DNA of 64,000 bases, taken from assembly GCF_002858765.1 (NCBI RefSeq), contig NZ_PJRP01000010.1:62001-126000 (forward strand). Direction: 5' to 3'. The notes beneath the pieces were generated by a model that saw only the letters and a program-made list of their open reading frames with translations, was not told where the DNA came from and searched no databases. Both the position numbers and the translations under genes were made by a program. The stretch is from Cupriavidus pauculus (lineage in GTDB: Bacteria > Pseudomonadota > Gammaproteobacteria > Burkholderiales > Burkholderiaceae). Each line of letters begins with the position of its first letter. The first letter of the stretch is position 1. Shown here piece by piece: positions 29,455 to 38,556 of this stretch.

Positions 29455-30161
29455 TTTTTGTCCTTTTCGGCCTTGGCCGCCTCGGCCGCCGCCTTTTCCG
29501 CGGCGTATTCACGCGCCAGCTGGTCGAACGCTTCGCGCGCCTTGCCGCGCAGGTACGGCGCCAGGATCGAGAAGATGTGATAGCTCGACCCGTGCAGGTA
29601 GCCACGAATCTGCTCCGGATCGTTGTACTGCCGCGGATGCTGCACGAACTGGAACGACAGCCAGTACGTGGCAATTACAACAATATTGGTACACACCGCG
29701 TCGACCTGCTCGGGCGTTGCTTCCATGTCGCCGTCCTCCTGGAACTGGCGGCAGATCTCCAGCGCGAAGCGCTTTTTCTGGTCGACGATGCGCTTGAAGT
29801 TGGTCTCCAGCATCCGGTTGCGCGCCAGCAGGTCGTTGATGTCGCGATACAGGAAGCGGTAATTCCACAGGAACTCGGACATGTACTGCAGGTAGCCCCA
29901 GCTCTCGCCCAGCGTGGCCTTGTGGTCTTCCGGCATCTTCAGGCGGCGCTCCATCTCCTGCTCGAAGCGCACGAAGATCGAGTTGATGATGTCGTCCTTG
30001 TTGCGGAAGTGGTAGTACAGGTTGCCAGGGCTGATATCCATGGCTTCCGCAATCGTCGTGGTAGTGACGTTGGGCTCGCCAAGTTCATTGAACAGGCGCA
30101 GCGACACGTCGAGGATGCGGTCTCGGGTACGGCGCGGACCGGCTTGCGGTTTGGCTTCCAT
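29451..30161 (-). CDS. TetR/AcrR family transcriptional regulator
   Basis: 236 aa with an N-terminal TetR helix-turn-helix (RTRDRILDVSLRLFNELGEPNVTTTTIAEAMDISPGNLYYHFRNKDDI, about residues 10-57). A helical ligand-binding domain with many aromatics follows. The C-terminal 25 residues are a highly charged Ala/Lys/Glu helix (EYAAEKAAAEAAKAEKDKK). It is co-transcribed with the LOG gene (ATGA overlap). Targets are not evident. Confidence 0.9.
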   Translation of the reverse strand: MEAKPQAGPRRTRDRILDVSLRLFNELGEPNVTTTTIAEAMDISPGNLYYHFRNKDDIINSIFVRFEQEMERRLKMPEDHKATLGESWGYLQYMSEFLWNYRFLYRDINDLLARNRMLETNFKRIVDQKKRFALEICRQFQEDGDMEATPEQVDAVCTNIVVIATYWLSFQFVQHPRQYNDPEQIRGYLHGSSYHIFSILAPYLRGKAREAFDQLAREYAAEKAAAEAAKAEKDKK

Positions 30162-30255
30162 GAGTATCGGAAAGACTGTGGATCGGCAGGATTGGGATTA
30201 TAAGCACACCGGGCCAGGCACCCCCCAAAGGCGGCGCCCAAGGCACTCCATGCGC

Positions 30256-30858
30256 CTAGAAGCGCGATCCGGGCTGCTTCAGGAATGCCAGTTCTTCGGC
30301 GCTGCTCTCGCGCCCCAACATCGCGTTCCGGTGCGGGAAGCGGCCAAAGCGCGCGATGATCTCGTGGTGCTTGACCGCCCACTCCACGACATCGACCCGG
30401 CCTGCCGTGTCCACGCGCAGCGCGGTGGTTTCGCGCACGGAGATATTCTGGTCCGCCAGCGACTCGGCATGCTCGAACGGCAGATAGCAGAACTCGCGAT
30501 GCCAGCCCGTGGGCAACTGCCGGTCCCAGCCTTCGGCCAGCATGCGCCGCGCCACGGCCAGCGCCTGCGCATCGGTGGCAAAGCTGCGCGCTTCGCCACG
30601 GAACATGTTGCGCGGGAACTGGTCCAGCAGCACGATGCGCGCGCAGGCGCCCTCGGGCGTCACCGACCAGTCATCGTCGGCCCCGTCATGCGCGGCCTGC
30701 CAGGCCGGCAGGAATTGCGCGCGGATCCTGGCATCGAAGTCGTCCGACTTGGCGAACCACTCGCGCCGCGACACATCCCATTCGGGCGACCCGGGCAAGC
30801 CGAACCAGAACGCGAGCACGGCCTGCGCCGTCGCCGGCAGCGCCTTAGCGCTGGACAT
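30256..30858 (-). CDS. DUF924 family protein
   Basis: 200 aa. The family signature is clear: VLAFWFGLPGSPEWDVSRREWFAKSDDFDARIR at the N-terminus, then VLLDQFPRNMFRG in the middle and LPFEHAESLADQ with FGRFPHRNAMLGRES near the C-terminus. DUF924 proteins are TPR-like helical proteins of unknown function. Its ATG overlaps the end of the truncated haemoglobin gene by 14 nt, so it is likely co-transcribed with it. Confidence 0.9.
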   Translation of the reverse strand: MSSAKALPATAQAVLAFWFGLPGSPEWDVSRREWFAKSDDFDARIRAQFLPAWQAAHDGADDDWSVTPEGACARIVLLDQFPRNMFRGEARSFATDAQALAVARRMLAEGWDRQLPTGWHREFCYLPFEHAESLADQNISVRETTALRVDTAGRVDVVEWAVKHHEIIARFGRFPHRNAMLGRESSAEELAFLKQPGSRF

Positions 30859-31264
30859 TGCGCATCCAGTCGGCGGTCTGGAACAGCGCCTGCATCAGGC
30901 GCATCTGCAGCGACTCGGGCAGTCCCACGTCCTGCATGGCCAGCGCCATGCAGCGCATCCACTGGTCGCGCTCGCTGGTGCCGATCTCAAACGGCATGTG
31001 GCGCGCCCGCAGGCGCGGGTGGCCGAAGCGCTCGATAAAGTAGTTCGGGCCGCCCAGCCAGCCGCACAGGAACCAGAACAGCTTGTCGCGCGAGCCGTCC
31101 AGTGTCGGCGGGTGCAGCGCGCGCAGCCCGGCGAATTCGGTTTCCAGGTCCATCAGGTCATAGAAACGGTCCACCAGTTCGCGCACGCGCCCTTCGCCGC
31201 CAATCAGTTCGTAGGCGGTGATGTCTTCGCGGTTCTCTTCGGGTTCTGCAGGTTCGGTAATCAT
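30845..31264 (-). CDS. Group II truncated haemoglobin
   Basis: 139 aa 2-on-2 globin. An acidic N-terminal extension (MITEPAEPEENREDIT) precedes the globin fold YELIGGEGRVRELVDRFYDLMD. The RFGHPRLRARHMPFEIG segment provides the proximal F-helix histidine, and a conserved tryptophan sits near W119. These proteins bind O2 or NO and are often linked to oxidative or nitrosative stress. I chose ATG 31264; an in-frame TTG at 31270 is the only alternative. It begins 7 nt after the permease stop and overlaps DUF924. Confidence 0.93.
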   Translation of the reverse strand: MITEPAEPEENREDITAYELIGGEGRVRELVDRFYDLMDLETEFAGLRALHPPTLDGSRDKLFWFLCGWLGGPNYFIERFGHPRLRARHMPFEIGTSERDQWMRCMALAMQDVGLPESLQMRLMQALFQTADWMRNVQR

Positions 31265-31270
31265 GGCCAA

Positions 31271-33826
31271 TCAGTTCACATCGCGCAGCGTGGCCAGCGC
31301 CGGCTGCCGCAGCACCTCGCGCAAGCCGAGCCAGCCGCCGGCAAAAGCGCACAGCATGCCAGAAACCACGCCGACCGGCACAATCCACGCGTTGAAGCGA
31401 TACGGGAAGTCGAACACGAACTGCGACAACCCCCAGCCTATGGCAATCGCGCCCAGGCTGGCCAGGAAGCCCGCCAGGCCGCCCACCACCAGGAATTCGG
31501 CATACTGGGTCTGCCTCACCAGCGACGCCGGCGCGCCAAGCGCCTTGAGCAGGCCGGCGTCTCGCTTGCGCTCGTCGCGCGCACCGGACAGTGCGGCATA
31601 GAGCACTGTCACGCCGGCCAGCAGCGTGAAGACGAACAGGAACTCCACGGCCGCGATCACCTGATCCAGCACATTCTGGATCTGGCGCAGGATCAGGTCG
31701 GTGTTGACCACGGTGATGTTCGGAAACGCGGCGGTCAGCTGGTTGCCCAGCGCCGCCTTGGCCGGCGGCAGGTAGAACGATGTGATGTACGTCTCGGGCA
31801 GCCCCTGCATCTTCGCCACCGGCAGGATCACAAAGAAATTGACGCGCATCGAGCCCCATTCGAGCTTGCGCAGCGATGTCACCGGCGCCTCGACGATCTG
31901 GCCCGCCACGTCGAAGCGCAGCGTATCGCCCAGCCGGATATGCAGCGTCTTGGCGATGCCCTCCTCCACCGACGCCCCGCCTTCCCACCGGCCGGCCACC
32001 ACTTCGTTGCCGTCAGGCATCTTGTCCATGTACGACAGGTTGAACTCGCGCTCCACCAGATTGCGCGCACGGCCGTCGGGGTAGCTGCTGGCCTGCACCG
32101 GCCGGCCACCGATCTGGATCAGGCGCCCGCGCACCATCGGAAACAGCAGGTCATCGACGTCGCTCTTCGCCAGCATCGCGCGCAGTGGCTCGCGCTGGTC
32201 AGGCTGGATATTGATGATGAAGCGGTTCGGCGCGTCAGCCGGCGTGGCGTTGCGCCAGGAATCGATCAGGTCGTTGCGCGTCATGCCCAGCAGCAGCAAG
32301 GCCATCAGCCCCACCGCCAGCGCCACGGTCTGCAGCACGGTCACGCCACGGCGCCGCTCCAGCACCGCCAGCGCAAAGCGCCAGCCCACGCTGCCACGGG
32401 CGCGCCCGCGCATCGTGCGCGACAGCGCCATCAGCAGCCCCAGCGCCAGCAGCGCAAACACCACTCCGGCCCCGGCGAATCCGCCCGCCGTGGTCAGCCC
32501 CAGCTTGAGATCGCGCGCCGCCACCATCAGCAGCGCCACAAAGGCGCCCAGGCCCAGCGCATAAGCCACCCAGGTGGAAATGGGCGGCACGCCCACGTCG
32601 CGCCGCAACACGCGCAGCGGCGCGATGCGTGTCAGCGCCAGCAGCGGCGGCAACGCAAACCCCGTCAGCAGCACCAGCCCGGCCGCCACGCCCACCAGCG
32701 CCGGCACCCACGACGGATGCGGCAGCGACACCTGCAGCAGGCCGCCCAGCGACATCAGCAACCCGTAGTGCGCCGCGTAGCCCAGCGCCACGCCCACCAG
32801 CGCGCCACCCAGTCCCAACAACAGGAATTCGATGCTGAACGCCGCCAGGATCTGGCCGCGCGACAGGCCCATGCACTTGTACACCGCGCAGGCATCGGTG
32901 TGGCGCTGCATGTAGCGGCGCGCGGACATCGCAATGGCCACCGCGGCAATCATCGACGACAGCACCGCCACGAGCGACAGGAACCGCTCGGCGCGATCCA
33001 GCGTCGCGCGCATTTGCGGCTGCCCCGACTCCAGCGATTCCACGCGCGTATTGCGCAGGTGGCGCTGTTCGATCTCGGCGATGGCCCATTTGCGGTAGGC
33101 GTCGCCTGCGGCGTCGGGGCCCGCCACCAGCAGGCGATAGGTCACGCGGCTGCCCCAGCCGATCAGCTTCGTGGCATCCAGGTCCGACATCGGCAGCAGC
33201 ACGCGCGGCGCGAAGTTCATGAAGCCGGCGCCCCGATCCAGTTCCTGCGTGATGATCCGGTCGATGCGGAACGTCTTGGTGCCAAGCTGCAGCCCGTCGC
33301 CAACCCGCAGGTTCAGGGCGATCAGCAGCGCCTCGTCCACCCACACCGTACCGGGTGCCGGCACACCTTCCGCGTTCGATTCCGGCCCGCCCGGCGTCTG
33401 CGTGACCTTGAGCCGGCCGCGCAGCGGATAGCCGTCGGTCACGGCCTTCAGCGCGCCCAGCTGGCTTGGGGCTTCGCCCTGCGCCGGCGCGCCGCTGGCG
33501 CGTGCCGTGGCCATGCTTGGGAAGGTGACGGTCTGCGCCACCTGCAGGCCGTCGCGCCGGGCACGGTCACTGAAAGCGGCGTCGAATGGCTGGTCGGAGA
33601 TCAGCAGCACGTCGGCGGCGATCATCTGCCGCGCATCGCGCTCCAGGCCCAGGCGCATACGGTCTGCCAGGAAGCCGACGCTGGTCAGCGCGGCCACGGC
33701 CAGCACCAGCGCGAACAGCAGCAGCGTCAGTTCGCCGGCCAGCCAGTCGCGGCGTGCCATGCGCAGGGCCTGGCGCCACGCGGAAAACCTTGCTTGAGGA
33801 ACAACGGAATCGGAGGCAGTCGACAT
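31271..33826 (-). CDS. FtsX/MacB-type ABC transporter permease, YbbP-like
   Basis: 851-aa membrane protein with the layout of the large YbbP class: one N-terminal helix (LTLLLFALVLAVAALTSVGFL) and a big periplasmic domain. A first FtsX core is near residues 265-420 (VAVLSSMIAAVAIAMSARRYMQRHTDACAVYKCMGLSRGQIL) with further helices. A second periplasmic domain and a second FtsX core (LLAGVTVLYAALSGARDERKRDAGLLKALGA) follow. Such permeases normally work with a YbbA/LolD-like ATPase; none is encoded next to it here. The substrate is unknown, possibly lipids or lipoproteins. Confidence 0.9.
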   Translation of the reverse strand: MSTASDSVVPQARFSAWRQALRMARRDWLAGELTLLLFALVLAVAALTSVGFLADRMRLGLERDARQMIAADVLLISDQPFDAAFSDRARRDGLQVAQTVTFPSMATARASGAPAQGEAPSQLGALKAVTDGYPLRGRLKVTQTPGGPESNAEGVPAPGTVWVDEALLIALNLRVGDGLQLGTKTFRIDRIITQELDRGAGFMNFAPRVLLPMSDLDATKLIGWGSRVTYRLLVAGPDAAGDAYRKWAIAEIEQRHLRNTRVESLESGQPQMRATLDRAERFLSLVAVLSSMIAAVAIAMSARRYMQRHTDACAVYKCMGLSRGQILAAFSIEFLLLGLGGALVGVALGYAAHYGLLMSLGGLLQVSLPHPSWVPALVGVAAGLVLLTGFALPPLLALTRIAPLRVLRRDVGVPPISTWVAYALGLGAFVALLMVAARDLKLGLTTAGGFAGAGVVFALLALGLLMALSRTMRGRARGSVGWRFALAVLERRRGVTVLQTVALAVGLMALLLLGMTRNDLIDSWRNATPADAPNRFIINIQPDQREPLRAMLAKSDVDDLLFPMVRGRLIQIGGRPVQASSYPDGRARNLVEREFNLSYMDKMPDGNEVVAGRWEGGASVEEGIAKTLHIRLGDTLRFDVAGQIVEAPVTSLRKLEWGSMRVNFFVILPVAKMQGLPETYITSFYLPPAKAALGNQLTAAFPNITVVNTDLILRQIQNVLDQVIAAVEFLFVFTLLAGVTVLYAALSGARDERKRDAGLLKALGAPASLVRQTQYAEFLVVGGLAGFLASLGAIAIGWGLSQFVFDFPYRFNAWIVPVGVVSGMLCAFAGGWLGLREVLRQPALATLRDVN

Positions 33827-33853
33827 GTTCGGCTGACAGTTGGAAAAAAGGGC

Positions 33854-34465
33854 TCAGGGACGATGCGGCGGCCGGGGCTCCGGTTGCGCCTTGTCGCGCA
33901 GGCTGGCATGCAGGCGCCGTGCGCCGCGCCACAGCTTGGGCACCAGCCATGCGGCAAGCACCAGGAACAGCACCAGCAGGATCAGGAAGACCACCGGCAG
34001 GAAGAACGCCAGCAACAGCCCGCCCACCGTGCCGACATCCTCGGTGAATGAGGCCACCCAGTTGGAAAAAGGTTCGGGCGACACATTGATCAGCGCCCGC
34101 GTGCCGGCCTTGGCGGCGTGGGCGGTGCCCGCCAGCGTGCCGCCGATCAGGCCAGCGGCGACCGTCCACTGCGGGTCCATGTGGCCAAACGCGGCGGCTG
34201 CCAGGATCGCCCCTGCCGGAATGCGGATAAAGGTCTGGATGCCGTCCCAGACGGTGTCGAAGCCGGGCACCTTGTCGGCCACGAACTCGGCCACCGTCAT
34301 CGCCGCGGCAACCCCGATCACCCACCAGGACGACAGCACGTGCAGGCCCGATGGCAGGTCAAGCCAGCCCAGGCGGGCCAGCACGCCCGCCGTCAGCACG
34401 GCCAGGTACAGGCGCAGGCCACTGGCCCAGGACAAGCCCGCAGCCAGCGCAGCGGTTTCCAGCAT
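33854..34465 (-). CDS. DUF4126 family membrane protein
   Basis: 203 aa, five or six predicted membrane helices. The start MLETAALAAGLSWASGLRLYLAVLTAG and the middle segment VADKVPGFDTVWDGIQTFIRIPAGA are the DUF4126 signature. The C-terminal helix (LAFFLPVVFLILLVLFLVLAAWL) is followed by a basic Pro/Arg tail. Function unknown. Its stop is 27 nt upstream of the YbbP-like permease, so the two are probably co-transcribed. Confidence 0.87.
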   Translation of the reverse strand: MLETAALAAGLSWASGLRLYLAVLTAGVLARLGWLDLPSGLHVLSSWWVIGVAAAMTVAEFVADKVPGFDTVWDGIQTFIRIPAGAILAAAAFGHMDPQWTVAAGLIGGTLAGTAHAAKAGTRALINVSPEPFSNWVASFTEDVGTVGGLLLAFFLPVVFLILLVLFLVLAAWLVPKLWRGARRLHASLRDKAQPEPRPPHRP

Positions 34466-34524
34466 GGAAGCTCCTCGCGATCGCGCGCGCGTTCAACTTC
34501 CGGTGAGTGTAACGCCAGCTGCGG

Positions 34525-35622
34525 TCAGGGGCCTTCCTTGCCGTCCGGGCCGTACCACGGCAGCGCCTCCTGCGGCGTCAGGACGCCCGTCGGCTCGGCC
34601 GCACGATAGCCGGGCAGCTGTTCCAGCCGCCGCGCAAAGGCCGGGTCGGACAGCAGCGACAGCAGCCCCTGCATCCACGGCGCGGTCTGGTCGTTCTTGC
34701 GGATGGCCAGGTAGTAGGCCTCGTGCGTGAGCGGCACGAACGTCAGCCCGCGTGCCTCGGCATTCATGCGCAGGCCAAAGCCCACCTGCGCACGCCCGGC
34801 ATGTACGGTTTCGGCCACCTTCTCGTTGCTGAACTCGGTTTCGTCGTACCCGTTGATCTGGTCGGGATACAGGCCTTGCGTCGCCAGCAGCTGGTCGAAC
34901 AGCATGCGCGTGCCCGAACTGCGCTGGCGGTTCACAAAGCGCGCGCCGGTACGCGGCAGGTCGCGCAGTTCCCGCAGCTCGCGGGCCAGGTCCGGCGCCA
35001 CGATCAGGCCCTGCTCGCGCCAGGCCAGGCGCACCAGCCGCACGGTTGCCGGGCGCAGCCACTTGCGCAGCGTCACGTGTGCCACCGAGCCCGCCGTCTG
35101 GATTGGCGATACATAGAAGCCGGCCAGTTCGGACTGGCGCTCCTGCAGGCAGACCAGTGCTTCGACGCTGCCGCAGAACACGGTGTCCAGTTGCAGCGGC
35201 ATGGGCTTTTCGCGCAGCGCAGCGGCCAGGGTCTCAACGGCCGGGTCGTGGCTGCCCGAAAAATGCAGCACGGTCTGCGGCGCCGCCGCGTCGTCGAGTT
35301 CGCTCAGGAATTCCACCATGGCCCGCTGCATGGCCGGATCGATCGTTTCGCGCAGGCGCAGTTCGGCTCGCAGCAGGCGCTCGCCGAAGCGCGTCAGCGA
35401 TGCGCCCCGGCCGCGCTCCATGTCGAGCATGGGCCGGCCCAGCATGTCTTCCCATGTGCGCATCACGCCCCACGCGTGACGATAGGACAACCCGATTTCC
35501 TGAGCCGCGCGGTGCAACGACCCCGTTTCACGCACCGCCTTGAGCAGCTGGAACACCTTGCCATTGGCGCGCGGATTGTCGTCAGCGGCGATCACCGGAA
35601 ACAGGTCGAAACGGAATGTCAT
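34525..35622 (-). CDS. ModE-like HTH regulator with periplasmic-binding-protein-like domain
   Basis: 365 aa. The N-terminal winged HTH (NGKVFQLLKAVRETGSLHRAAQEIGLSYRHAWGVMRTWEDMLGRPML, about residues 20-66) matches the DNA-binding domain of ModE/LysR-type activators. From about residue 115 comes a type 2 periplasmic-binding-protein-like domain (VLHFSGSHDPAVETLAAAL to LPGYRAAEP) that would sense a small ligand, in other members possibly molybdate, tungstate or a related oxyanion. Such regulators often accompany molybdoenzymes, and xdhABC lies 1.4 kb away. The ligand and targets are inference. Only part of the HTH resembles ModE. Confidence 0.8.
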   Translation of the reverse strand: MTFRFDLFPVIAADDNPRANGKVFQLLKAVRETGSLHRAAQEIGLSYRHAWGVMRTWEDMLGRPMLDMERGRGASLTRFGERLLRAELRLRETIDPAMQRAMVEFLSELDDAAAPQTVLHFSGSHDPAVETLAAALREKPMPLQLDTVFCGSVEALVCLQERQSELAGFYVSPIQTAGSVAHVTLRKWLRPATVRLVRLAWREQGLIVAPDLARELRELRDLPRTGARFVNRQRSSGTRMLFDQLLATQGLYPDQINGYDETEFSNEKVAETVHAGRAQVGFGLRMNAEARGLTFVPLTHEAYYLAIRKNDQTAPWMQGLLSLLSDPAFARRLEQLPGYRAAEPTGVLTPQEALPWYGPDGKEGP

Positions 35623-35801
35623 ATGTTCTGCCTTGCATAACTACGCGACTATGTGGCTCGATGACAAGCGTTTGCCCCGGTTTCCACGACGATTTTGGCC
35701 ATTCTCCATGGCAATCGCCGCGATGGCAATTATGATACTTTCAGCATAAGTACAGACGCACCGGCCCCGCGCAAGTACAGCGCAAGGCACATCGGCCAGG
35801 C

Positions 35802-36752
35802 TTAGCTGGCCGGTGCGGATTCCAGGCGGGGAAGCTGGGGCAGGTCGGAGGCCACCTCGGCGATCATGCGGCGCAGCCACATCACGTCCGGGGCGGCATG
35901 GCAGCGCTCGTGCCAGAGCTGGTAGAAGCGCATGCGCGGGAACGGCACCGGCGTCGGCACCATGCGGATGGGCAGGTATTGCGCGTAATGGGCGGCAAAC
36001 TGGCGGCCCGTGGTGAACACCATGTCGGTCTTCATCAAAACGTAGGGCACCAGGCCGAAATACGGCAGCGTGACCTGGATGTTGCGCTTGTAGCCCTGCT
36101 CGGCCAGCGCCTGGTCGATCATGCTGCGTTGCATCGACGCATACGGCGCGGGCGCCAGGTGCGGCATTTCCAGGTAATGGCGCAGCGTCAGCCCGTGGCG
36201 GGCCAGCGGGTGCTGGGCGCCCAGCATGCAGACCACCTCGTCGTCGAACAGCGGCGAGATGTGCAGGTGCTCGGGCGGCGACAGCCAGTTGCCGACCACG
36301 ATGTCCAGATGGCCCTGCTCCAGCGCATCCAGGAAATCCGTGGACTGCGTCATCGGATGCACGAACAGCTTGGCGCCAGGCGCCAGCCGGCGCACGCGCT
36401 CGACGATATTGGGCAGGAAGAACGCGTCCAGGTAGTCGGGCGCGCCCAGGTGGAACGTGCGCGTGGTGGTAGCGGGATCGAACTGCTGCGGCGGACGGGC
36501 GATGCGATCCATCGCCGCCAGGCTCTGCTCGGCCAGCAACAGCAGTTCGCGGCCGCGCTCGGTTGGCACCATGCCGCTCTTGCCGCGCACCAGGATGGCG
36601 TCGCCGGTGATTTCGCGCAGCCGCTTGAGCGTGTTGCTGATGGCCGGCTGCGACTGGCCCAGGCGGACGGCGGTGCGGGTCACGCTCTGCTCGGTCAGCA
36701 GGGTGTGCAGTACCCGCAGCAAATAAGTATCGAGATGGTCGCGTCCGTGCAT
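35802..36752 (-). CDS. LysR family transcriptional regulator, divergent from xdhABC
   Basis: 316 aa. The LysR HTH is at the N-terminus (LLRVLHTLLTEQSVTRTAVRLGQSQPAISNTLKRLREITGDAILVRG), followed by the LysR substrate-binding domain. Start is ATG 36752; a GTG at 36764 four codons earlier is also possible. It is transcribed away from xdhA across a 278-nt region that contains a 7-bp inverted repeat, so it is the likely regulator of the xanthine dehydrogenase operon. The inducer is not known. Confidence 0.9.
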   Translation of the reverse strand: MHGRDHLDTYLLRVLHTLLTEQSVTRTAVRLGQSQPAISNTLKRLREITGDAILVRGKSGMVPTERGRELLLLAEQSLAAMDRIARPPQQFDPATTTRTFHLGAPDYLDAFFLPNIVERVRRLAPGAKLFVHPMTQSTDFLDALEQGHLDIVVGNWLSPPEHLHISPLFDDEVVCMLGAQHPLARHGLTLRHYLEMPHLAPAPYASMQRSMIDQALAEQGYKRNIQVTLPYFGLVPYVLMKTDMVFTTGRQFAAHYAQYLPIRMVPTPVPFPRMRFYQLWHERCHAAPDVMWLRRMIAEVASDLPQLPRLESAPAS

Positions 36753-36868
36753 GGCAGATGCCACCGTGCTCTTTTGGCTGGGCGCGGGTGGCGTGGGGGA
36801 AGGGAACGGCGCATAGTGTAAGACAGCCACCCCCGCTGCGGTCAAATCCGGGCCCTCGTCCCAATGCA

Positions 36869-36886
36869 CTACGGGTAGACCCGTAG
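36869..36886. promoter_or_regulatory. Inverted repeat in the LysR-xdhA divergent promoter
   Basis: CTACGGG and CCCGTAG (36869-36875 and 36880-36886) with a 4-nt centre. The dyad size fits a LysR-type site and it lies 117 nt upstream of the LysR gene start and 145 nt upstream of xdhA. Confidence 0.4.
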
Positions 36887-37030
36887 ATCGCCGCCAGGCC
36901 GCCCCGGGGCTGCGATTGCGGGGACGCGACGCCGATGGGCACGCGCCTTGATGGGGCATATCACATGGGCCAAATATTGCAGGAAATGGCCCGGTGCTAT
37001 GTTTCCGCCATCCCCGAAAGAGAGAAGACC

Positions 37031-38545
<1,515 letters not shown>

Positions 38546-38556
38546 GGAGAGCCAGC

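Noticed and set aside
30509-34051. 1180-codon plus-strand open frame opposite the haemoglobin and permease genes
   Set aside because: Arg/His/Gln-rich antisense translation spanning several recognisable genes; no ribosome binding site or family.
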